A stretch of DNA of 64,000 nt from Candidatus Pantoea edessiphila (GTDB lineage: Bacteria; Pseudomonadota; Gammaproteobacteria; Enterobacterales; Enterobacteriaceae): the NCBI RefSeq assembly GCF_002933315.1, contig NZ_PDKT01000004.1, positions 21,410 through 85,409 of the forward strand, in the 5' to 3' direction. Each line of letters opens with the position of its first letter. The first letter of the stretch is position 1. The position numbers and the translations under genes are program-made. The notes under the pieces are model-generated. The model was not told the DNA's origin. It made no database searches and worked only from the letters and a program-made list of their open reading frames with translations. This document shows, piece by piece, positions 44,564-56,517 of this stretch.

Positions 44564-45718
44564 TTATTTAACTCGCTGTTTTATTATAGAAATTATAGGT
44601 AAATTGTTATCTTCAATAAATTTTAAAAATGCACCTCCACCAGTAGAAATATAAGATATATTGTTTTTGACACCAAATAAATCAATAGCAGCTAATGTAT
44701 CTCCACCACCAGCGATGGAAAAAGCATCGCTATTAGCAATAGTTTGCGCAATCATTTCAGTACCTTTACGAAAATTTGGAAACTCAAATACTCCTATTGG
44801 ACCATTCCATAAAATGGTCTTAGCTTGATTTAATAATAAAATTAGAGAATTTATTGTCTTATCACCAAAATCTAAGATAAAATCATTATCTGAGATATTA
44901 TTAGTTTGTTTTATCTTTGCTACAGTATTTTCAGAAAATTCCGTTGATACACGTACATCAATAGGAATTTGAATATTGTGTTTATTAAGCAATATATTAG
45001 CTGATTTAACAAAATTTGGTTCATGCAAGGATTTACCAACATTATTGTGTATAGCTAAAAAAGTATTTGCAATACCTCCTCCTACAATTATCGAGTCTGC
45101 AATCTTTGATAAAGAATTTAATAAATTAAATTTAGTAGAAATTTTAGAACCACCTAAAATAGCAACTAACGGACGACTAGGATTTTTCATAACTCTAGTC
45201 AAAACTTCTAATTCTTTAAAAAATAACGGTCCAATACAGGAAATTTCGGCAAACTTAGCTAATCCACAAGTAGATGCATGAGAACGATGTGCAATACCAA
45301 ATGCATCCATGACAAATATATCACATAACTTAGCATACTTTTTTGCTAAAACTTCATCATTTTCCTGTTCTCCTTGATTAAATCGAACATTTTCTAATAC
45401 TGTTAATTCACCAATATTTGCCTTAATACCTCCTAAATAATTTTTTACTAAGTTTATTTGGATATCAGGTAATTTATTTTTTAAATATTTAACTATTGGA
45501 AACAAAGAAAATCTATAATCATAAGATTCTTCAGGTGGACGACCGAAGTGAGACATAATTATGACTTTTGCATTTCTCTTTAAAGCTGTTTTTATAGTAG
45601 GTAATGAAGCAATAATGCGTGTATCTGATATTATTTTTTCTTTTTTGATTGGTACATTAAAATCCACTCTTATTAAAACACGTTTGTTTCTGAGATCTAA
45701 TTCATTCATTTTTAACAT
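44564..45718 (-). CDS. pgk: Phosphoglycerate kinase
   Basis: Substrate-level ATP formation from 1,3-bisphosphoglycerate. The 384 residues compare with 387. The N-domain signature [23 protein letters not shown], the [11 protein letters not shown] segment, GGSKISTK and the C-domain nucleotide motif [13 protein letters not shown] are intact. Two in-frame ATGs lie three codons apart (45718 and 45709); the first fits the family N-terminus better. It follows epd by 52 bases on the same strand. Confidence 0.97.
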   Translation of the reverse strand: MLKMNELDLRNKRVLIRVDFNVPIKKEKIISDTRIIASLPTIKTALKRNAKVIIMSHFGRPPEESYDYRFSLFPIVKYLKNKLPDIQINLVKNYLGGIKANIGELTVLENVRFNQGEQENDEVLAKKYAKLCDIFVMDAFGIAHRSHASTCGLAKFAEISCIGPLFFKELEVLTRVMKNPSRPLVAILGGSKISTKFNLLNSLSKIADSIIVGGGIANTFLAIHNNVGKSLHEPNFVKSANILLNKHNIQIPIDVRVSTEFSENTVAKIKQTNNISDNDFILDFGDKTINSLILLLNQAKTILWNGPIGVFEFPNFRKGTEMIAQTIANSDAFSIAGGGDTLAAIDLFGVKNNISYISTGGGAFLKFIEDNNLPIISIIKQRVK

Positions 45719-45770
45719 AAATAAAATATATCCTGATACTTAATGATATAATAATTAAAAAATAATTAAT

Positions 45771-46790
45771 TTAACTAAAACCACTCAAAGCCATATAAAT
45801 TGCTGTATCTATCATTCTATTTGAAAAACCCCATTCGTTATCACACCAAAGTAAATTTTTAATAAGATGACAACCACTAACTTTAGTTTGAGTTCCATCT
45901 ATAATAACGCTGTGTGAATTATGATTAAAATCTATCGAAACTAAGGGTAAATCATTATACTCAATAATACCTCGAAGTGATCCTTGTGCAGCATGCTTAA
46001 GTAATGTATTCACTTGTGTAAAATTAGTTGATTTGCTAACTAATATATTAAGATCAATTGCAGTAACATTAACAATTGGCACACGTATAGATATTGCCTT
46101 AAAACAATTATTAAATTTAGGCAAAATTTTAGAAATACTTTTTTCTAAATATGTATTTATTGGAATGATAGATTGATTAGCAGAACGCGAAAGACGTAAA
46201 TCACTATGATAAATATCAGTTACTTTTTGATCATGCATTGATGAATGTATTGTAGTTATCGTTCCAAATTTAATTCCTAATTCATCATCTAATAATTTAA
46301 TAACAGGAATAACACAGTTCGTAGTGCAAGAACCATTGGAAACAATGCGATGTCTTGATGTAATTGTTTTTTCATTGATTCCAAATATTATGGTATTATC
46401 AAGATCATCAAATCCAGGATGACAAAAAAGCACTTTTTTAGCGCCTGATTTTAAGTGAGCTTCACCATCTTTACGTGAACCATAAATTCCAGTACAGTCC
46501 AATACAATATCTATATCTAACTTACGCCATGGTAATTTACTTATTTCATTGTAATGGAAAATTTTTATAGCTTCTTTATTAACCCAAATTGTATCTTTTT
46601 TCTGATATACATCATAAGGAAAAATCCCATGAGTGCTATCATACTTCAATAAGTGAGCCATTGCAATTGAATTCGCTATTTCGTTAATAGCTACTATTTG
46701 AATTTTATTATGGCGATTAGTTTCATATAATGCACGAATTATATTACGTCCAATACGACCAAAACCATTAATTGCTATTCTATAGATCAT
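45771..46790 (-). CDS. epd: Erythrose-4-phosphate dehydrogenase
   Basis: GapA-like NAD enzyme that oxidises erythrose 4-phosphate to 4-phosphoerythronate, the entry to the DXP-dependent pyridoxal phosphate pathway. The 339 residues equal E. coli Epd. The Rossmann loop [11 protein letters not shown], the catalytic Cys in SNGSCTTNC and [14 protein letters not shown] are present. It is called Epd rather than GapA because of the epd-pgk-fbaA context and Epd-like stretches such as HSSMHDQKV and [12 protein letters not shown] sequence. A separate gapA is expected elsewhere; if there is none, this protein might serve both steps. Confidence 0.9.
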   Translation of the reverse strand: MIYRIAINGFGRIGRNIIRALYETNRHNKIQIVAINEIANSIAMAHLLKYDSTHGIFPYDVYQKKDTIWVNKEAIKIFHYNEISKLPWRKLDIDIVLDCTGIYGSRKDGEAHLKSGAKKVLFCHPGFDDLDNTIIFGINEKTITSRHRIVSNGSCTTNCVIPVIKLLDDELGIKFGTITTIHSSMHDQKVTDIYHSDLRLSRSANQSIIPINTYLEKSISKILPKFNNCFKAISIRVPIVNVTAIDLNILVSKSTNFTQVNTLLKHAAQGSLRGIIEYNDLPLVSIDFNHNSHSVIIDGTQTKVSGCHLIKNLLWCDNEWGFSNRMIDTAIYMALSGFS

Positions 46791-46987
46791 ATTTTATGCC
46801 AATAAACATTTAAAAGGTAATTATATTTTAAGTATCGTTTAATATATTTTCATGAATATTTGATATATATTCTTTTTAAAGAAAGACACAATGTATAATT
46901 TTAATAATTAAAAATTATATTAATATTAATTAGATTATTTATAATGAATGTTTCACTATTACTAAAAATAATACTATTTACTGAATA

Positions 46988-49006
46988 TTATAATAAATGG
47001 TTATTTATTTTTTTAGTTAATAGTTTATTAGCAACTGATATAATGTTATCAACAGTAAAACCGAATTTCTCAAATATTTTACCAGTTGTTCCAGATATAC
47101 CAAAACTATTTATACCTACAATTGCACCTTCGTGTCCAACATATTTAAACCATAAATCAGGACTACCAGCTTCTATAGCAATTTTATTTGTTATGTTCTT
47201 TGGAAGAACTGATTCACGATAATGTTCTGTTTGTTGATCAAATATATTAGTTGATGGCATAGATACTACACGAACTTTTAAACTATTAGATAATTTATGG
47301 TAAGCAGAAACTGCTAATTCTACTTCTGAACCTGTAGCAATTAAAATTAGATCTATTTCTTTTGTATCACAATCTTTTAATATGTAACCACCTCGTTCTA
47401 TATTTCCTATTTGATCAGATGTTCTATATTGCTGTATTAAATCTTGACGAGATAATATTAAAATACTTGGACCATTTTTTCTTTCTATAGACAATTTCCA
47501 TGCTATTGCGCACTCAATTTGATCACAAGGACGCCATAAATTTATATTTGGTATAATCCGTAAACTAGATATTTGCTCAATTGGCTGATGGGTTGGTCCG
47601 TCTTCTCCTACCCCAATAGAATCATGCGTATAAATCATAATATGACGAATTTTCATCAATGCTGCCATACGTATGGCATTGCGAGTATACTCACTAAAGA
47701 TAAGAAAAGTAGCAGTATATGGTAAAAAACCACCATGTAATGAAATACCATTAGCAATTGCAGTCATACCAAATTCTCTTACACCATAATGAATATAATT
47801 ACCTTCTGTATTTTTATTGATTGGATTAGAAGCAGACCACGTAGTAAGATTGCTAGGTGTTAAGTCTGCAGAACCACCAATAAATTCTGGTATACCTTTA
47901 CCAAATAATTCGATAATTTTTTGTGAGGCTTTCCTAGTAGCTATATGTTCTGGATTTTGTTTCAAATATTTTATGCAATTTTTTGTTAGCTTATTCCAAT
48001 TATTTGGAAGATTATTACTTAAACGGCGTTTAAATTCATTAGCCATTGTTGGATATGACTTTAAATAAGAAGACAATTTTTCATTCCATTTTTCTTCCAA
48101 ATTTCGACCAGTTTCTTTTGCATCCCAAGCACTATATATTTCTGGTGGAATTATGAAAGCTGGATGTCGCCAATTTAGATACTTTCTAGTTAATAAAATT
48201 TCATTGTCACCCAAAGGTGCACCATGACAATGATGTGTTCCTCCCTTATTTGGTGATCCAAAACCGATAGTAGTTTTACATATTAATATTGAGGGTTTGT
48301 CTTTAATATTTTTAGCTTCTTCTATTGATGTCATAATATTATGTGAATTATGTCCATCAATATCTTTTATTACATGCCAATTATAAGCTTCAAATCTCTT
48401 AGCAGTATCATCTGTAAACCAATATTTAGTATTGCCATCAATGGAGATACCATTATCGTCATAAAACAATAATAATTTACCTAGTTTTAAAGTTCCAGCT
48501 AATGAGCAAACTTCGTGAGATATACCTTCCATCATACAGCCATCACCAGCAAACACATAAGTATTGTGGTTTACAATATCATAACCAGGACGATTAAATT
48601 GTGCTGCTAAGGTTTTTTCTGCAATTGCAAAACCTACTGCATTTGCAATTCCTTGTCCTAATGGACCAGTTGTGGTATCAATTCCTACTGTATGACCATA
48701 TTCAGGATGACCAGGAGTTTTTGAATCTAATTGGCGAAAATTTTTTAATTCATTTATTGAAAGATTATAACCAGTAAGATGTAAAAGACTATAAATTAGC
48801 ATTGAACCATGACCGTTAGACAATACAAAACGATCACGATTAAACCAAAGTGGATTAATTGGATTATGATTGAAATAATTTCTCCATAATACCTCAGCAA
48901 TATCTGCCATACCCATAGGGGTACCAGGATGACCAGAATTAGCTTTTTGTATTGCATCAATTGTTAGTACTCTAATAGCATTAGCAAGTTCTTTATGAGT
49001 GGGCAT
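46988..49006 (-). CDS. tktA: Transketolase
   Basis: Thiamine-diphosphate enzyme transferring two-carbon units in the non-oxidative pentose phosphate pathway; it also makes erythrose 4-phosphate for Epd and aromatic amino acids. The ATG at 49006 has GGAG 8 bases upstream and yields 672 residues (E. coli 663); a frame reaching 49039 adds 11 unmatched residues. ThDP/Mg site [43 protein letters not shown] and [13 protein letters not shown] are intact. It is followed on the same strand by epd, as in E. coli. Confidence 0.96.
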   Translation of the reverse strand: MPTHKELANAIRVLTIDAIQKANSGHPGTPMGMADIAEVLWRNYFNHNPINPLWFNRDRFVLSNGHGSMLIYSLLHLTGYNLSINELKNFRQLDSKTPGHPEYGHTVGIDTTTGPLGQGIANAVGFAIAEKTLAAQFNRPGYDIVNHNTYVFAGDGCMMEGISHEVCSLAGTLKLGKLLLFYDDNGISIDGNTKYWFTDDTAKRFEAYNWHVIKDIDGHNSHNIMTSIEEAKNIKDKPSILICKTTIGFGSPNKGGTHHCHGAPLGDNEILLTRKYLNWRHPAFIIPPEIYSAWDAKETGRNLEEKWNEKLSSYLKSYPTMANEFKRRLSNNLPNNWNKLTKNCIKYLKQNPEHIATRKASQKIIELFGKGIPEFIGGSADLTPSNLTTWSASNPINKNTEGNYIHYGVREFGMTAIANGISLHGGFLPYTATFLIFSEYTRNAIRMAALMKIRHIMIYTHDSIGVGEDGPTHQPIEQISSLRIIPNINLWRPCDQIECAIAWKLSIERKNGPSILILSRQDLIQQYRTSDQIGNIERGGYILKDCDTKEIDLILIATGSEVELAVSAYHKLSNSLKVRVVSMPSTNIFDQQTEHYRESVLPKNITNKIAIEAGSPDLWFKYVGHEGAIVGINSFGISGTTGKIFEKFGFTVDNIISVANKLLTKKINNHLL

Positions 49007-49675
49007 ATCATACTCCAATTTAGTGTAATCATTAATCATGTTTATGTATTTTTAGATAAAGATTATAAATGTGTTATAAATTAAATATTTTCATCAATAA
49101 TAAAAGTTTTTATTAAGAATAATATGTTGTATTTATTATATTTTAAATATTTTTTATTTAAAATGTAGTATTTCATCATAGTTAATAATGCATTATCTTT
49201 ATTTATAATAAATTAGAAAACAAATATTAACTAATATTCTATGTTTTGCCTACTTTAAATAATATATATTTTAATAATTTATAGTTATTTATTAATTAAC
49301 TTGTATATTATTATTGTTGCGATAAAAAATATATAAATATTAAATATAGACTTAATTAATTTATTTTCTTAACATTAGTAATCAACAAAAACTTATATTA
49401 AGGTATATAAATTTAATAATATAATTATTTTAAACATCTTAATTATTTTTTACTTGTTAATGTGAAAAATACAATTATATATGATATGATTGATACTATT
49501 GCTTACTTGTTAATAATGATTCTTATTTAGAACTCAATTAATTGAAAATAATTATTATTGTGGTGTTATATATAAAAAATATACCAAAAAATAAATTTGT
49601 TGATAGTTACTTAAATTTTATTTTGAAATATTAGATTAAATGAAAACTATTTTATAAGGCATAGATAAGAATAAA
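49007..49675. other. Long intergenic region between tktA and metK
   Basis: About 640 bases between divergent genes, almost entirely A and T. The speA/speB and neighbouring genes found near here in E. coli are gone and I see no readable remains. A 10-bp inverted repeat with a 5-base loop lies at 49140-49164. I found no metJ-type operator and no convincing promoter. Confidence 0.6.
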
Positions 49676-50824
49676 ATGACTATAACTCTGTTTACATCTG
49701 AATCTGTATCAGAAGGTCACCCAGATAAAATTGCTGATCAAATTTCTGATGCAATTCTTGATGCAATTATTGAAAAAGATAATAAATCCCATGTAGCATG
49801 CGAAACATATATTAAAACTGGTATGGTTTTAGTTGGAGGAGAAATTACTACTGATGCTTGGGTTGATATAGAAGAAATTATTCGTAACACAATTCGTGAG
49901 ATTGGATATACAAGTTCAGATATGGGTTTTGACGCAAATTCCTGTGCTGTTATAAATGGTATTGGAAAACAATCTCAAGATATTAATAATGCTATTAACA
50001 GCAACAACCCCTTAGATCAAGGTGCAGGTGATCAAGGCGTAATGTTTGGTTATGCTACGAATGAAACTGACGTATTTATGCCAGCACCTATTACATATGC
50101 ACACCTTTTAGTTAAACGTCAAGCTGAATTAAGAAAAAATGGTACAATGTCATGGCTACGTCCGGATGCAAAAAGTCAAGTTACTTTTAAATATGAAAAT
50201 AATAAAATTATTGGAATTGATAATGTTGTATTATCTACTCAACACGCAAAAGATATTAGTCAAGTAGATTTACAAGATTCAGTTATGGAAAACATTATCA
50301 AACCAGTATTACCTCAAAAATGGTTAAATAGTAATACCAAATATTATATCAATCCCACTGGAAGATTTGTCACTGGTGGTCCTATGGGAGATTGTGGTTT
50401 GACTGGTCGCAAGATTATTGTTGATACTTATGGTGGTATGGCTAGACACGGTGGTGGTTCTTTTTCAGGAAAAGATCCATCAAAAGTTGATCGTTCAGCA
50501 GCTTATGCTGCACGTTATATAGCTAAAAATATAGTTGCTGCTGACCTTGCAGATCGTTGTGAAATTCAATTATCTTACGCTATAGGGATTGCTAATCCTA
50601 CATCTATTATGATCAATACCTTTGGCACCGAAAGAACTTCTATAAAAAAACTAAATTTAGTAATACGTGATTTATTCGATCTACGTCCCTATGGACTTAT
50701 ACAGATGCTTGATCTATTACATCCAATTTATAAAAAAACAGCATCTTATGGTCATTTCGGTCGAGAAAAATTTTCATGGGAAAAAATTGATAAAGTAGGA
50801 ATTTTGAAAAACGAATTGTATTAG
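49676..50824 (+). CDS. metK: S-adenosylmethionine synthetase
   Basis: Makes SAM from methionine and ATP. The 382 residues compare with 384 in E. coli. Signature stretches are intact: [27 protein letters not shown], the P-loop-like [16 protein letters not shown] and [17 protein letters not shown] feeds CysG, QueE and QueA-type reactions. AAGA lies 6 bases before the ATG, a weak ribosome site. No linked regulatory element was seen. Confidence 0.97.
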   Translation: MTITLFTSESVSEGHPDKIADQISDAILDAIIEKDNKSHVACETYIKTGMVLVGGEITTDAWVDIEEIIRNTIREIGYTSSDMGFDANSCAVINGIGKQSQDINNAINSNNPLDQGAGDQGVMFGYATNETDVFMPAPITYAHLLVKRQAELRKNGTMSWLRPDAKSQVTFKYENNKIIGIDNVVLSTQHAKDISQVDLQDSVMENIIKPVLPQKWLNSNTKYYINPTGRFVTGGPMGDCGLTGRKIIVDTYGGMARHGGGSFSGKDPSKVDRSAAYAARYIAKNIVAADLADRCEIQLSYAIGIANPTSIMINTFGTERTSIKKLNLVIRDLFDLRPYGLIQMLDLLHPIYKKTASYGHFGREKFSWEKIDKVGILKNELY

Positions 50825-51058
50825 ATGATATTATAATAATTTGATCTATAATCCTGATAATAAATATTAGTTAAATTTTAAAAATTTTTAATTAATTTTT
50901 ATTGTATTATTAACATAATAGCATTATATACAATCTATATTTAAAATAGTTATAACTAATCTTTAAATTAATTTTAATTTTGTCTTTTTTGCAGATGGAG
51001 AAGTCTGTTACGGATAATATAATATTGTTCATGTTTTCTAAAAAACGGCGTAAAATTT

Positions 51059-52567
51059 ATGCTACATTTATTCACTGGTATGAATATAAATACTGCATTG
51101 TTATTGATCTTAGCTTTAATATTTGTATTGTGTTATGAAGCAATTAATGGTTTTCATGATACAGCTAATGCAGTTGTAACAGTGATTTATACACGTACTA
51201 TGCGTGCTCAACTTGCTGTAATTATGTCTGGAATATTTAATTTTTTTGGTGTTTTATTAGGAGGATTAAGCGTAGCATATACAATAGTCCATTTACTTCC
51301 TACAGATTTACTGTTAAATGTAGGATCATCTCATGGACTCATCATGATATTTTCCATGTTACTAACAGCTATTATTTGGAATCTTAGTACATGGTATTTA
51401 GGATTACCCACTTCCAGTTCTCATACTTTAATAAGTACCATTATTGGTATAGCTTTAACTAATACAATAAGAACTAATACTTCGTTATTTAATGTGCTAA
51501 ATATCTCTCGTATTATAAATGTTTTTAGCTCATTAATAATATCTCCAATTATTGGTTTAGTAATTTCAGGTGGACTCATTTTTATTTTACGTCATTGCTA
51601 TAGTAATAATAAAAAACAAGCACGCATTCACATGACTCCTTTTAATCGCAAGAAAATTGATGGAAAGAAAAAACCTCCATTTTGGACTAGAGTGATTCTA
51701 GTGATATCAGCTATGGGTGTAAGTTATTCTCATGGTTCCAATGATGGACAAAAAGGAATTGGTTTAATTATGTTAGTTTTAATTAGTGTTGCACCTGCAG
51801 GATTTGTAGTAAATATTCATTCTTCAAATTATGAAATTACACGTACTCACGATGCAATTATTAATCTTGAAAATTATTATAAACAACATAAAAATTTCTT
51901 AGAAGATATAAATCAATTAAATAAATATAGCAAATTAATATCAACTAATATCTATCCTATGGATTACAAAAGATTTCACTGTAATTCAATTAATGCATTT
52001 AACACAATAAAACAAACTAAGATACTATTAAATCATTTGCAGAATTATAGTGAACTGTCAGTTAATAAAAGGATACAAATTCGTTATTTGTTATTATGTA
52101 TGGCTGACACTATTGATAAAGTAGTAAAATTACCAAACATATCTATAGACGATAAAAGCTTACTTAACAAATTGAAAAAAGATTTGTTAAGTACTATTGA
52201 ATATGCACCGTTATGGATTATAATCACAGTCGCCTTAGCTATAGGAATTGGTACTATGATTGGTTGGCGTCGTGTAGCTGCTACAATAGGAAATAAGATA
52301 GGTAAAAAAGGTATGACATATGCTCAAGGAATGTCTGCACAAATAACAGCAGCACTTTCTATTGGTATTGCAAGTTATACTGGAATGCCAGTATCTACTA
52401 CACATATCCTTTCTTCGTCAGTAGCAGGCGCCATGTTAGTAGATGGAAAAGGATTACACTGGCGCACTATTAAAAATATTCTAATGGCATGGATATTAAC
52501 TATTCCAATATGTGTTTTGTTATCTGGTTTGGTATATTGGATTATGTTAAAGTTATTATTAATCTAA
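51059..52567 (+). CDS. pitA: Low-affinity inorganic phosphate transporter Pit
   Basis: Proton-coupled inner-membrane phosphate (metal-phosphate) carrier. The 502 residues match E. coli PitA (499). It has about ten hydrophobic segments in two halves, each with a PiT-family signature: [16 protein letters not shown] near residue 30 and [13 protein letters not shown] near 225, with a hydrophilic loop (about 260-380) between. The C-terminal half ([19 protein letters not shown]) is near-identical to E. coli. It is convergent with prlC, the two lying near each other in E. coli too. pitB is a paralogue, but local context favours pitA. Confidence 0.94.
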   Translation: MLHLFTGMNINTALLLILALIFVLCYEAINGFHDTANAVVTVIYTRTMRAQLAVIMSGIFNFFGVLLGGLSVAYTIVHLLPTDLLLNVGSSHGLIMIFSMLLTAIIWNLSTWYLGLPTSSSHTLISTIIGIALTNTIRTNTSLFNVLNISRIINVFSSLIISPIIGLVISGGLIFILRHCYSNNKKQARIHMTPFNRKKIDGKKKPPFWTRVILVISAMGVSYSHGSNDGQKGIGLIMLVLISVAPAGFVVNIHSSNYEITRTHDAIINLENYYKQHKNFLEDINQLNKYSKLISTNIYPMDYKRFHCNSINAFNTIKQTKILLNHLQNYSELSVNKRIQIRYLLLCMADTIDKVVKLPNISIDDKSLLNKLKKDLLSTIEYAPLWIIITVALAIGIGTMIGWRRVAATIGNKIGKKGMTYAQGMSAQITAALSIGIASYTGMPVSTTHILSSSVAGAMLVDGKGLHWRTIKNILMAWILTIPICVLLSGLVYWIMLKLLLI

Positions 52568-52577
52568 TTTAATATTA

Positions 52578-52606
52578 ATGGCATGTTTATATTTTAACCA
52601 TGCCAT
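52578..52606. terminator. Hairpin between convergent pitA and prlC
   Basis: ATGGCATG pairs with CATGCCAT across a 13-base loop, 11 bases after the pitA stop and 34 bases after the prlC stop. The G/C content is high for this DNA. No clear T tract follows, so efficiency is uncertain. Confidence 0.4.
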
Positions 52607-52639
52607 GGTAGAATATAGTTTTGATATAATAAAAAATTT

Positions 52640-54673
52640 TTATAATGAAATTTCATATTGTTTCAATAATGATTGAATACTTGGTTCATGACCACGGAAA
52701 CGTTTGAACATATTATCAAAATCTTCTGAGCTACCACGCATTAATATATTTTCTAAAAAAGATTTACCGGTTTCTTTATTAAAAATACCATCTTCTTTAA
52801 AACGAGCATACGCATCTGCAGCTAAAACGCTAGCCCATAAATAACTATAATAACCTGCAGCATAGCACCCACTGAAAATATGATTGAAAGAATTAGGAAA
52901 TCTATCTTCTTTTACATATGGTAGAATTGAAATCCTATTTCTTATATTTTTTAATATCTCTAAAACATTTTTATTTTTTTGAGGATGAAAATTATAGTGT
53001 ATATTAATATCAAATAAACTAAATTCTAATTGACGTAAAATAAATATAGCTTTTTGATAATTTTTTGTTTTTAATAAATTATTTAAAATATTACTGGGTA
53101 TTGGTTTACCAGTTTTATAATGTCCTGAAATTAGTGAAATGATTTCAGGTTCCCAGCACCAGTTTTCCATAAATTGACTAGGAAATTCAATTATGTCTAA
53201 TGGTACTCCATTTATACCTGAAACACCTGGAACATCTATTGTTGTCAAAATATGATGAAGACAATGACCAAATTCATGAAATAAAATTATCACTTCATTA
53301 TGAGTCAAAAGTGCTGGTTTGTTTTGATCTGGATGATTAAAATTGCATATAATATATGCTACAGGTTTTTGTATATTTCCATTGATTTTACGCATTCTAT
53401 TAACACAAGTATTCATCCAAGCACCACTACACTTATTTTTACGCGCATATATATCAATGTAAAAACTACCTAATAAATCTTTTTGTTTATTGAGTATATC
53501 AAATAAAACTATATCAGGATGATATACATCTGCATTAGTACGTTTAATAACGGTTACTCCGTAAAGACGATTTATTAATTCAAATAAACCAGATAAAACA
53601 ATTGTTTCAGGGAAATATGAACGTAATTCTTCATCTTTAAATTTATAAAGATACTTTTTTTGTTTTTGGCTATAATAGGCGAAATCCCATGGATTTAACT
53701 TGTGGACGCCATATTTTTTTTTAATAAAAAATTTTAGTTCTGCTATTTCTTCTTTTGCTTTCTTATATATTTTATCTAATAAGATATATAAGAAATTAAT
53801 TACTTTCTTTGGTTTTTTAGCTGCTTTATCAACTAGAGATTTATCAGCAAATGATTTAAAACCTAATAATTTTGCTAACTTATATCTAAGTAATAATTGT
53901 TCATTAATAATATCACTATTATCCCATTGATGAGCATTAGGTCCTTGATCAGAAGCACGTGTTGAATATGCTAAATATATTTCTTTACGTAATTTACTAT
54001 TATTACAACATGTTAATACTGATAGATAGATTGGAAAATTTAATGTTAATACCCATCCTTCTTTATTATTCGATTTTTCACGTATTTTCGTTAATATATT
54101 TTTAGATATTCCAGATAATTCTTTCTTTTTTACAACTAACTTTTCCCAGCCCATACTAGCATCTAATAAATTATTACTGTAAATTATTTCTATTTCTGAT
54201 AAACGATTAACTATCTTACAATATTTTTCCTGTTCATATTTGTCTAAATCAATTCCAGATAATTTAAAATTTTTTAATACTTTTGTTATATATTTTTTTT
54301 GAATATCATCTAATAATGCATAATTTTTTTCTTTTAAAAATAAATATGCTTCATATAATTTTTTATTTTGTAACATCCAGGTATCTGATTGCAGAATTAG
54401 TGCGCAAATTTGTTTATAAATTTCACGTAATTCTGGATTATCTATAACTGTATTTAAATGACTAATTAAGGAAAATACTTTATTAAGACAATCATTTATT
54501 TCTTCTATAGGATACATCATATTATCCCAATTATAATTAATTTGTTGAGATAATATTTTTTCTACTATTATTTGACGATTTTTTAAAATTTGAATAATAG
54601 CAGGCATAATATGCTTATATTGAATTTTAGAAAAAGGTGGTAATATAAAAGGATTAAGTAATGGGTTAGTCAT
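52640..54673 (-). CDS. prlC: Oligopeptidase A
   Basis: Zinc metallopeptidase of the M3 (thimet) family that degrades cytoplasmic peptides, including signal peptides. The 677 residues compare with 680 in E. coli. The zinc motif HEFGH (LFHEFGHCLHHIL, about residue 470) and downstream Glu in FPSQFMENWCWEPE are intact, as is GYYSYLWASVLAADAYARF. The E. coli neighbour yhiQ (rsmJ) is absent. A T9 tract lies at 53714-53722. Confidence 0.96.
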   Translation of the reverse strand: MTNPLLNPFILPPFSKIQYKHIMPAIIQILKNRQIIVEKILSQQINYNWDNMMYPIEEINDCLNKVFSLISHLNTVIDNPELREIYKQICALILQSDTWMLQNKKLYEAYLFLKEKNYALLDDIQKKYITKVLKNFKLSGIDLDKYEQEKYCKIVNRLSEIEIIYSNNLLDASMGWEKLVVKKKELSGISKNILTKIREKSNNKEGWVLTLNFPIYLSVLTCCNNSKLRKEIYLAYSTRASDQGPNAHQWDNSDIINEQLLLRYKLAKLLGFKSFADKSLVDKAAKKPKKVINFLYILLDKIYKKAKEEIAELKFFIKKKYGVHKLNPWDFAYYSQKQKKYLYKFKDEELRSYFPETIVLSGLFELINRLYGVTVIKRTNADVYHPDIVLFDILNKQKDLLGSFYIDIYARKNKCSGAWMNTCVNRMRKINGNIQKPVAYIICNFNHPDQNKPALLTHNEVIILFHEFGHCLHHILTTIDVPGVSGINGVPLDIIEFPSQFMENWCWEPEIISLISGHYKTGKPIPSNILNNLLKTKNYQKAIFILRQLEFSLFDINIHYNFHPQKNKNVLEILKNIRNRISILPYVKEDRFPNSFNHIFSGCYAAGYYSYLWASVLAADAYARFKEDGIFNKETGKSFLENILMRGSSEDFDNMFKRFRGHEPSIQSLLKQYEISL

Positions 54674-55115
54674 AGTATTATATTTCCTGAAAAAATTTAA
54701 TGATACAAATCCTTCTTTTAAGGATTATTCAGATATTATATATTTTATAAAATAGATGTATATTAAATATTTAAACAATAAAATTATGATAATCAATAAG
54801 TTTTATTATTTTTTTAAATAATTATCTATAAAATGAACATTATTAATTAATGTATTAAAGATTATCTTTAATACATTAATAATGTTAATATAATATTAAT
54901 AATATATATTAATTAGTTTGATATAATACAATAAATAGTTACAATGTGTTTTTTTGTTTACAATTTTGTGATAGAATTTTAATTAAATAACTTGTAATTT
55001 AGCCGTTCTATTTTTAAGAAAAAATCATTTTTACGTTATAGATATATACTTAATATTATAGAATTAAGTAATATAAATATTATACAAAAAACAAAATAAA
55101 ATATTTAATAATATA
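54674..55115. other. Divergent intergenic region prlC-gmk with a strong inverted repeat
   Basis: 442 A/T-rich bases without a gene. This is a rearrangement joint relative to E. coli, where prlC and gmk are not neighbours. It contains the 15-bp hairpin at 54846-54880 and a TATAAT at 54922-54927 that could belong to a gmk promoter, but no matching -35. Confidence 0.6.
54846..54880. repeat. Perfect 15-bp inverted repeat between divergent prlC and gmk
   Basis: ATTAATGTATTAAAG pairs exactly with CTTTAATACATTAAT across a 5-base loop. It lies ~170 bases upstream of prlC and ~235 upstream of gmk. Neither gene ends here. It may be the terminator of a deleted gene or a structural/regulatory element. 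Confidence 0.55.
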
Positions 55116-55748
55116 ATGTCTCAAGGTATATTACATATAGTTTCTGCTCCTAGCGGAACAGGAAAATCTAGTTTAATTCAAGCAGCACTAAAAACACATA
55201 TGTTATTGAATTCAACACGTTTATCAGTATCATATACTACACGTAATATGCGTCCAGGAGAAATTCATGGAAAACATTATTACTTCATTAAGAGATATGA
55301 ATTTAAAAAAATGATTGATGAAAATAATTTTCTCGAATATGCAAAAGTATTTGAAAATTATTATGGAACTTCTTACAATGAAATCAATCAAATTCTTTCT
55401 AAAGGATTTAATGTTGTGCTAGATATTGATTGGCAAGGAGCTAAACAAATTCGAAATAAAATACCTAATACAAAAAGTATTTTTATTTTACCGCCATCAC
55501 AACATGAATTAAAAACAAGATTATGTAAACGTGGTCAGGATAATAAAGACGTAATTACGCATAGATTAGAAAAAGCAATAGAAGAAATAGGTCATTATAA
55601 AGAATATGATTACTTAATAATAAATGATGACTTTAATATAGCTTTAAATGACCTTAAAACAATTATTCATGCTACACGTTTGAGTATATCAAGTCAAACA
55701 ATACGTTATAGTAATTTAATTGGTAATTTGTTAAATAATTTAATATAA
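55116..55748 (+). CDS. gmk: Guanylate kinase
   Basis: Phosphorylates GMP to GDP. The 210 residues compare with 207. The P-loop [11 protein letters not shown] is near residue 11, and the GMP-binding [16 protein letters not shown] and [12 protein letters not shown] stretches are intact. It is followed by rpoZ after 40 bases, the conserved gmk-rpoZ operon start. Confidence 0.97.
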   Translation: MSQGILHIVSAPSGTGKSSLIQAALKTHMLLNSTRLSVSYTTRNMRPGEIHGKHYYFIKRYEFKKMIDENNFLEYAKVFENYYGTSYNEINQILSKGFNVVLDIDWQGAKQIRNKIPNTKSIFILPPSQHELKTRLCKRGQDNKDVITHRLEKAIEEIGHYKEYDYLIINDDFNIALNDLKTIIHATRLSISSQTIRYSNLIGNLLNNLI

Positions 55749-55788
55749 TACTAGATAACGTAATAATTATGAATGAGTTAATATTAAA

Positions 55789-56013
55789 ATGGCACGTATA
55801 ACAGTTCAAAAAGCAGTAGAAAAAATTGGTAATCGATTTGATTTGGTATTGGTAGCTGCACGTCGAGCACGTCAAATGCAAATAGGAGGACAAGAACCTT
55901 TAGTTCCACCGGAAAATGATAAACCTACTGTGATTGCACTACGTGAAATAGAAAAAAATTTGATTACAAAACAAATTTTAGATATTTGTGATCATCAAAA
56001 AAAACAAAAATAA
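55789..56013 (+). CDS. rpoZ: RNA polymerase omega subunit
   Basis: Small subunit that helps fold and assemble beta prime and forms part of the ppGpp site 1 in E. coli. The 74 residues start [20 protein letters not shown] and align closely with E. coli for about 65 residues; the last ~17 residues of the 91-residue E. coli protein are missing. spoT, which follows rpoZ in the E. coli operon, is absent, so the ppGpp role may be moot. A hairpin follows. Confidence 0.96.
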   Translation: MARITVQKAVEKIGNRFDLVLVAARRARQMQIGGQEPLVPPENDKPTVIALREIEKNLITKQILDICDHQKKQK

Positions 56014-56040
56014 AAAATTATTAGTTGTTTCAGATGATTC

Positions 56041-56074
56041 TACTTAAAAAATTAATAAAATTAAGTAATTTTTA
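56041..56074 (+). terminator. Probable terminator of gmk-rpoZ
   Basis: TACTTAA pairs with TTAAGTA across a 13-base A-rich loop and is followed by ATTTTTA, 28 bases after the rpoZ stop. The stem is short and A/T-rich. Confidence 0.4.
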
Positions 56075-56376
56075 TGTAATGTTTGTTGTCTAATTGTAAT
56101 AATATTTTTGTTGTTTATAAACGTATATTATCTTTATCATATTGTAGATAATCTGAATTAACTAAAAATTTTTAAGATGTTTAAATAATAAAAATCTAAA
56201 TTTTAATATGTATTTATCTCTTCTTGTCTTCATTAATAAAATATATATATTTTTTAAATAATTATAAAAAATATATATGACCATCAAAAACAACGAAAAC
56301 AGTTGCATTTATCCTAATAGAATTATTTAAATTAATTTCTGTAATATCAATAAATTGAATAGGAGATCATTATTTT

Positions 56377-56472
56377 ATGTTTGTGATTAATAATAAACCA
56401 CATAATATGTATTATAAAATATTATGCGTTATATCAACATATATGATTAATCTCAATCAAAATGAAAAATAA
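56377..56472 (+). pseudogene. trmH: Possible fossil of trmH (tRNA Gm18 methyltransferase)
   Basis: An ATG with AGGAG 11 bases upstream opens a 31-codon frame containing NNKPHNM…, which recalls the first SPOUT motif of TrmH (…HKPHN…). It lies just upstream of recG, where trmH sits in E. coli. The rest of the frame and the bases around it do not match convincingly, and conservation outside KPHN is weak. It may be a chance match. Confidence 0.2.
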
Positions 56473-56517
56473 TCTTCATAGATAAAAACCTATTTACAAT
56501 AGAAGTAATGATTAAAT

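Larger units (their letters stand above)
56014..56517. other. Intergenic region at the ancestral spoT-trmH site
   Basis: 504 A/T-rich bases between rpoZ and recG. In E. coli spoT and trmH occupy this interval. Only a terminator-like hairpin (56041-56067) and a possible trmH trace (56377-56472) are seen; nothing resembles spoT. Confidence 0.6.

Noticed and set aside
44976..45281. A 101-codon plus-strand open frame opposite pgk
   Set aside because: Antisense shadow of a highly conserved gene; no domain or start signal.
49317..49335. A short sequence TTGCGATAAAAAA shared by 17823 and 49317 intergenic regions, considered as a repeat or operator
   Set aside because: Only 13 bases, A-rich, and the contexts differ (downstream -10 boxes do not match); chance is plausible.
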